DNA from: Hoeflea sp. YIM 152468
Lineage (GTDB): Bacteria; Pseudomonadota; Alphaproteobacteria; Rhizobiales; Rhizobiaceae
DNA: 64,000 nucleotides
Reading direction: 5' to 3'
NCBI RefSeq assembly: GCF_029210485.1
Contig: NZ_JARGET010000012.1
Coordinates: 1-64,000 of the forward strand
How positions within the stretch are numbered: the first letter of the stretch is position 1; each line of letters starts with the position of its first letter. Of the stretch, positions 62,515 through 64,000 are shown piece by piece. The notes under the pieces are model-generated. The model searched no databases, was not told the origin of the DNA, and was given only the letters and a program-made list of their open reading frames with translations. A program made the translations under genes and the position numbers.

Positions 62515-62649
62515 GGCGCGGTATTTCCCTTGAGCCGGCATCAATAGGATTCTAACAATCAAAGAATGCAGCGCACAGGCGGCGAAAGCAAGGCGGCGAC
62601 TTTCCGTTCAGCTTCCGGGCCGGTCCGGTTGTTGACCACTGTGGCAAAC

Positions 62650-64000
62650 CTAACGCACCAATATGTTGCGGAACTGCCAGGGATCGGTCTCGTCGATATC
62701 TTCCGGAAACAGTCCGGGACGGCCTGTCAGGGGCGTCCAGTCGGTGTAGTGGCCCTCGACCGGCCCGAGATAGGGGGTCTGGATCTCAAGGCAGCGCTTG
62801 TAATCGACCTCATCAGCCTCGACGATGCCGGCTTTCGGGTTCTCCAGCGCCCAGACCATGCCTGCCAGAACGGCTGAAGTCACCTGCATGCCGGTGGCAT
62901 TCTGATAGCGTGCGAGGCGGCGGGTTTGCTCAAGCGACAGGCGTGATCCATACCAGTAGGCGTTCTTGTCGTGGCCGTAGAGCAGCACGCCGAGCTCGTC
63001 GAGGCCCTCGACCAGCTCATGCTCGTCAAGCACGTGCAGGACCGGTTGCTGGTTGCCGCCATTGCCGAACATTTCATGCAGCGACAGCACCGCGTCATTG
63101 GCCGGATGATAGGCGTAATGGCAGGTCGGACGATAGGTGAGGTCGCCGTCCTTGTTCCTGACGGTGAAATAGTCGGCGATCGAGATCGACTCATTGTGGG
63201 TGACGAGAAAGCCGTATTGCGGACCGGGGGTCGGGCACCAGCTCCGTACCCGGGTATTGGCACCGGGCTGCTCAAGATAGATCGCCGCCTTGCAGCCTTT
63301 CTTGTGCTTTTTGGCGTTCTTCGGCATCCAGTTCTCATGGGTGCCCCAGCCAAGTTCAGCCGGCTGCAAGCCTTCAGAGATGAAGCCCTCCACCGACCAG
63401 GTGTTCCAGAAGACATTGAGCGGCTTGGGGGCCTTGGCCAACTGGGTGTCGCGCTCGGCGATATGGATGCCCTTGACGCCAACCTTCTTCATCAGCCTGG
63501 CCCAGCCCTGGCGATCGTTGTGTTCGGGTTCCTTGAACTTGACGTTGAGATCGTTTGCGAGGTTGACCAGCGCCTGCTTGACGAACCACGACACCATGCC
63601 CGGATTGGCGCCGCAGGTGGAAACAGCCGTCGTGCCGCCAGGGTTCTTCTTCTTTTCCTGGCGAAGTGTCTCGCGCAGCGCATAATTGGTGCGCTCGGAA
63701 TTCTTCATGTCCTTGTTGAAGTAGAAACCGAGCCAGGGCTCGATGACGGTGTCGATGTAGAGAACATCCAGCTTGCGGCAGAACTTGATCAGATCCAGCG
63801 AGCCGGTATCGACCGAGAGGTTGACACAAAAACCCTGACCTTCACCTTCGGTCAAAAGCGGCCTTAACAGGTCCTTGTAGTTGTCTTTTGTGACATGGGC
63901 CTTGATATGCCTGATGCCATGCTGAGCAAGAATTTCCATGTCATGAGCATCGTCGCGCGGTTCGATGACAACCATCCGGCTCTTGTCAAACTTGAAATGG
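62650..64000 (-). CDS. hss: Homospermidine synthase, 5' end outside window
   Basis: Makes sym-homospermidine from putrescine (and spermidine) with NAD+, the characteristic polyamine of many rhizobia. About 450 codons are visible, and the frame stays open to the window edge (...HFKFDKSRMVVIEPRDD), so the NAD-binding N-terminus is missing. Family stretches include NLSVDTGSLDLIKFCR, YIDTVIEPWLGFY, STCGANPGMVSWFVKQAL, HIAERDTQ, WNTWSVEGFISEGLQPAELGWG and CHYAYHPANDAV. It is a single gene on the minus strand, ending 85 bases after the omp10 promoter region. Confidence 0.93.
   Translation of the reverse strand, partial: HFKFDKSRMVVIEPRDDAHDMEILAQHGIRHIKAHVTKDNYKDLLRPLLTEGEGQGFCVNLSVDTGSLDLIKFCRKLDVLYIDTVIEPWLGFYFNKDMKNSERTNYALRETLRQEKKKNPGGTTAVSTCGANPGMVSWFVKQALVNLANDLNVKFKEPEHNDRQGWARLMKKVGVKGIHIAERDTQLAKAPKPLNVFWNTWSVEGFISEGLQPAELGWGTHENWMPKNAKKHKKGCKAAIYLEQPGANTRVRSWCPTPGPQYGFLVTHNESISIADYFTVRNKDGDLTYRPTCHYAYHPANDAVLSLHEMFGNGGNQQPVLHVLDEHELVEGLDELGVLLYGHDKNAYWYGSRLSLEQTRRLARYQNATGMQVTSAVLAGMVWALENPKAGIVEADEVDYKRCLEIQTPYLGPVEGHYTDWTPLTGRPGLFPEDIDETDPWQFRNILVR

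Overview
This window is a high-G+C chromosomal segment of an alphaproteobacterium, most likely of the Rhizobiales (Hyphomicrobiales). The order-level call rests on the company kept: a CpdR-type response regulator with a CtrA-like TTAA-N7-TTAA site elsewhere in the window, an Omp10-type lipoprotein, a DUF992 protein, the glgP-glgB-glgC-glgA-pgm-glgX operon order known from Agrobacterium and rhizobia, homospermidine synthase, and heterotetrameric sarcosine oxidase in soxBDAG order. A Hoeflea-like marine or plant-associated genus is a guess. No phage, insertion sequence or CRISPR array was seen; this is mostly core chromosome with one eroded patch.

Layout. 1-12.7 kb: tail of an SDR gene, a fused indolepyruvate ferredoxin oxidoreductase, a membrane GGDEF-EAL protein, a FeeM-like acyltransferase behind a CtrA-like site, a small aa3 oxidase subunit, the pntAA-pntAB-pntB transhydrogenase operon with a strong terminator, a DUF992 protein, a TPR lipoprotein and rpsU. 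12.9-18.7 kb: sarcosine oxidase soxBDAG and a MaoC hydratase. 18.8-29.8 kb: a six-gene glycogen operon on the minus strand, almost entirely coupled by stop/start overlaps, with a 12-bp inverted repeat upstream. 30-34 kb: a sulfatase-fold membrane enzyme, then kdgK flanked by decayed genes (an iron-siderophore-type ABC ATPase and an RraA-like aldolase), and tRNA-Val(GAC). 34.2-38.7 kb: cpdR, an N-formylglutamate amidohydrolase, hisN, a lysophospholipase-like hydrolase, and a small heat-shock gene with an RpoH-like promoter and a ROSE-like RNA thermometer.

38.7-41.4 kb: a bufferin (BufA/BufB/BufC) operon ending in a DoxX gene, a metal-linked modified-peptide pathway. 41.5-49.5 kb: threonine aldolase, and gltB-gltD with a coupled 45-codon ORF between them and a 12-bp palindrome in front. 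49.6-64 kb: envelope and metabolism genes: DUF459 SGNH hydrolase, lytic transglycosylase, galU, an outer-membrane beta-barrel, kpsF, NfeD/SPFH pair, hemH, a LysM-tailed 5'-nucleotidase, a PaaK-like ligase, an Omp10-type lipoprotein, and homospermidine synthase cut by the window edge.

Functional threads: glycogen turnover and UDP-glucose supply (glg operon, galU), nitrogen assimilation (gltBD) and methylamine/glycine-betaine breakdown (soxBDAG), cell-cycle and c-di-GMP signalling (CpdR, CtrA-like site, GGDEF-EAL), and stress responses (ROSE-Hsp20, bufferin). The most unusual items are the ROSE/RpoH leader, the bufferin operon, the CtrA-like site before the FeeM-like enzyme, the small ORFs coupled to gltB and kdgK, and three long perfect inverted repeats in intergenic DNA.
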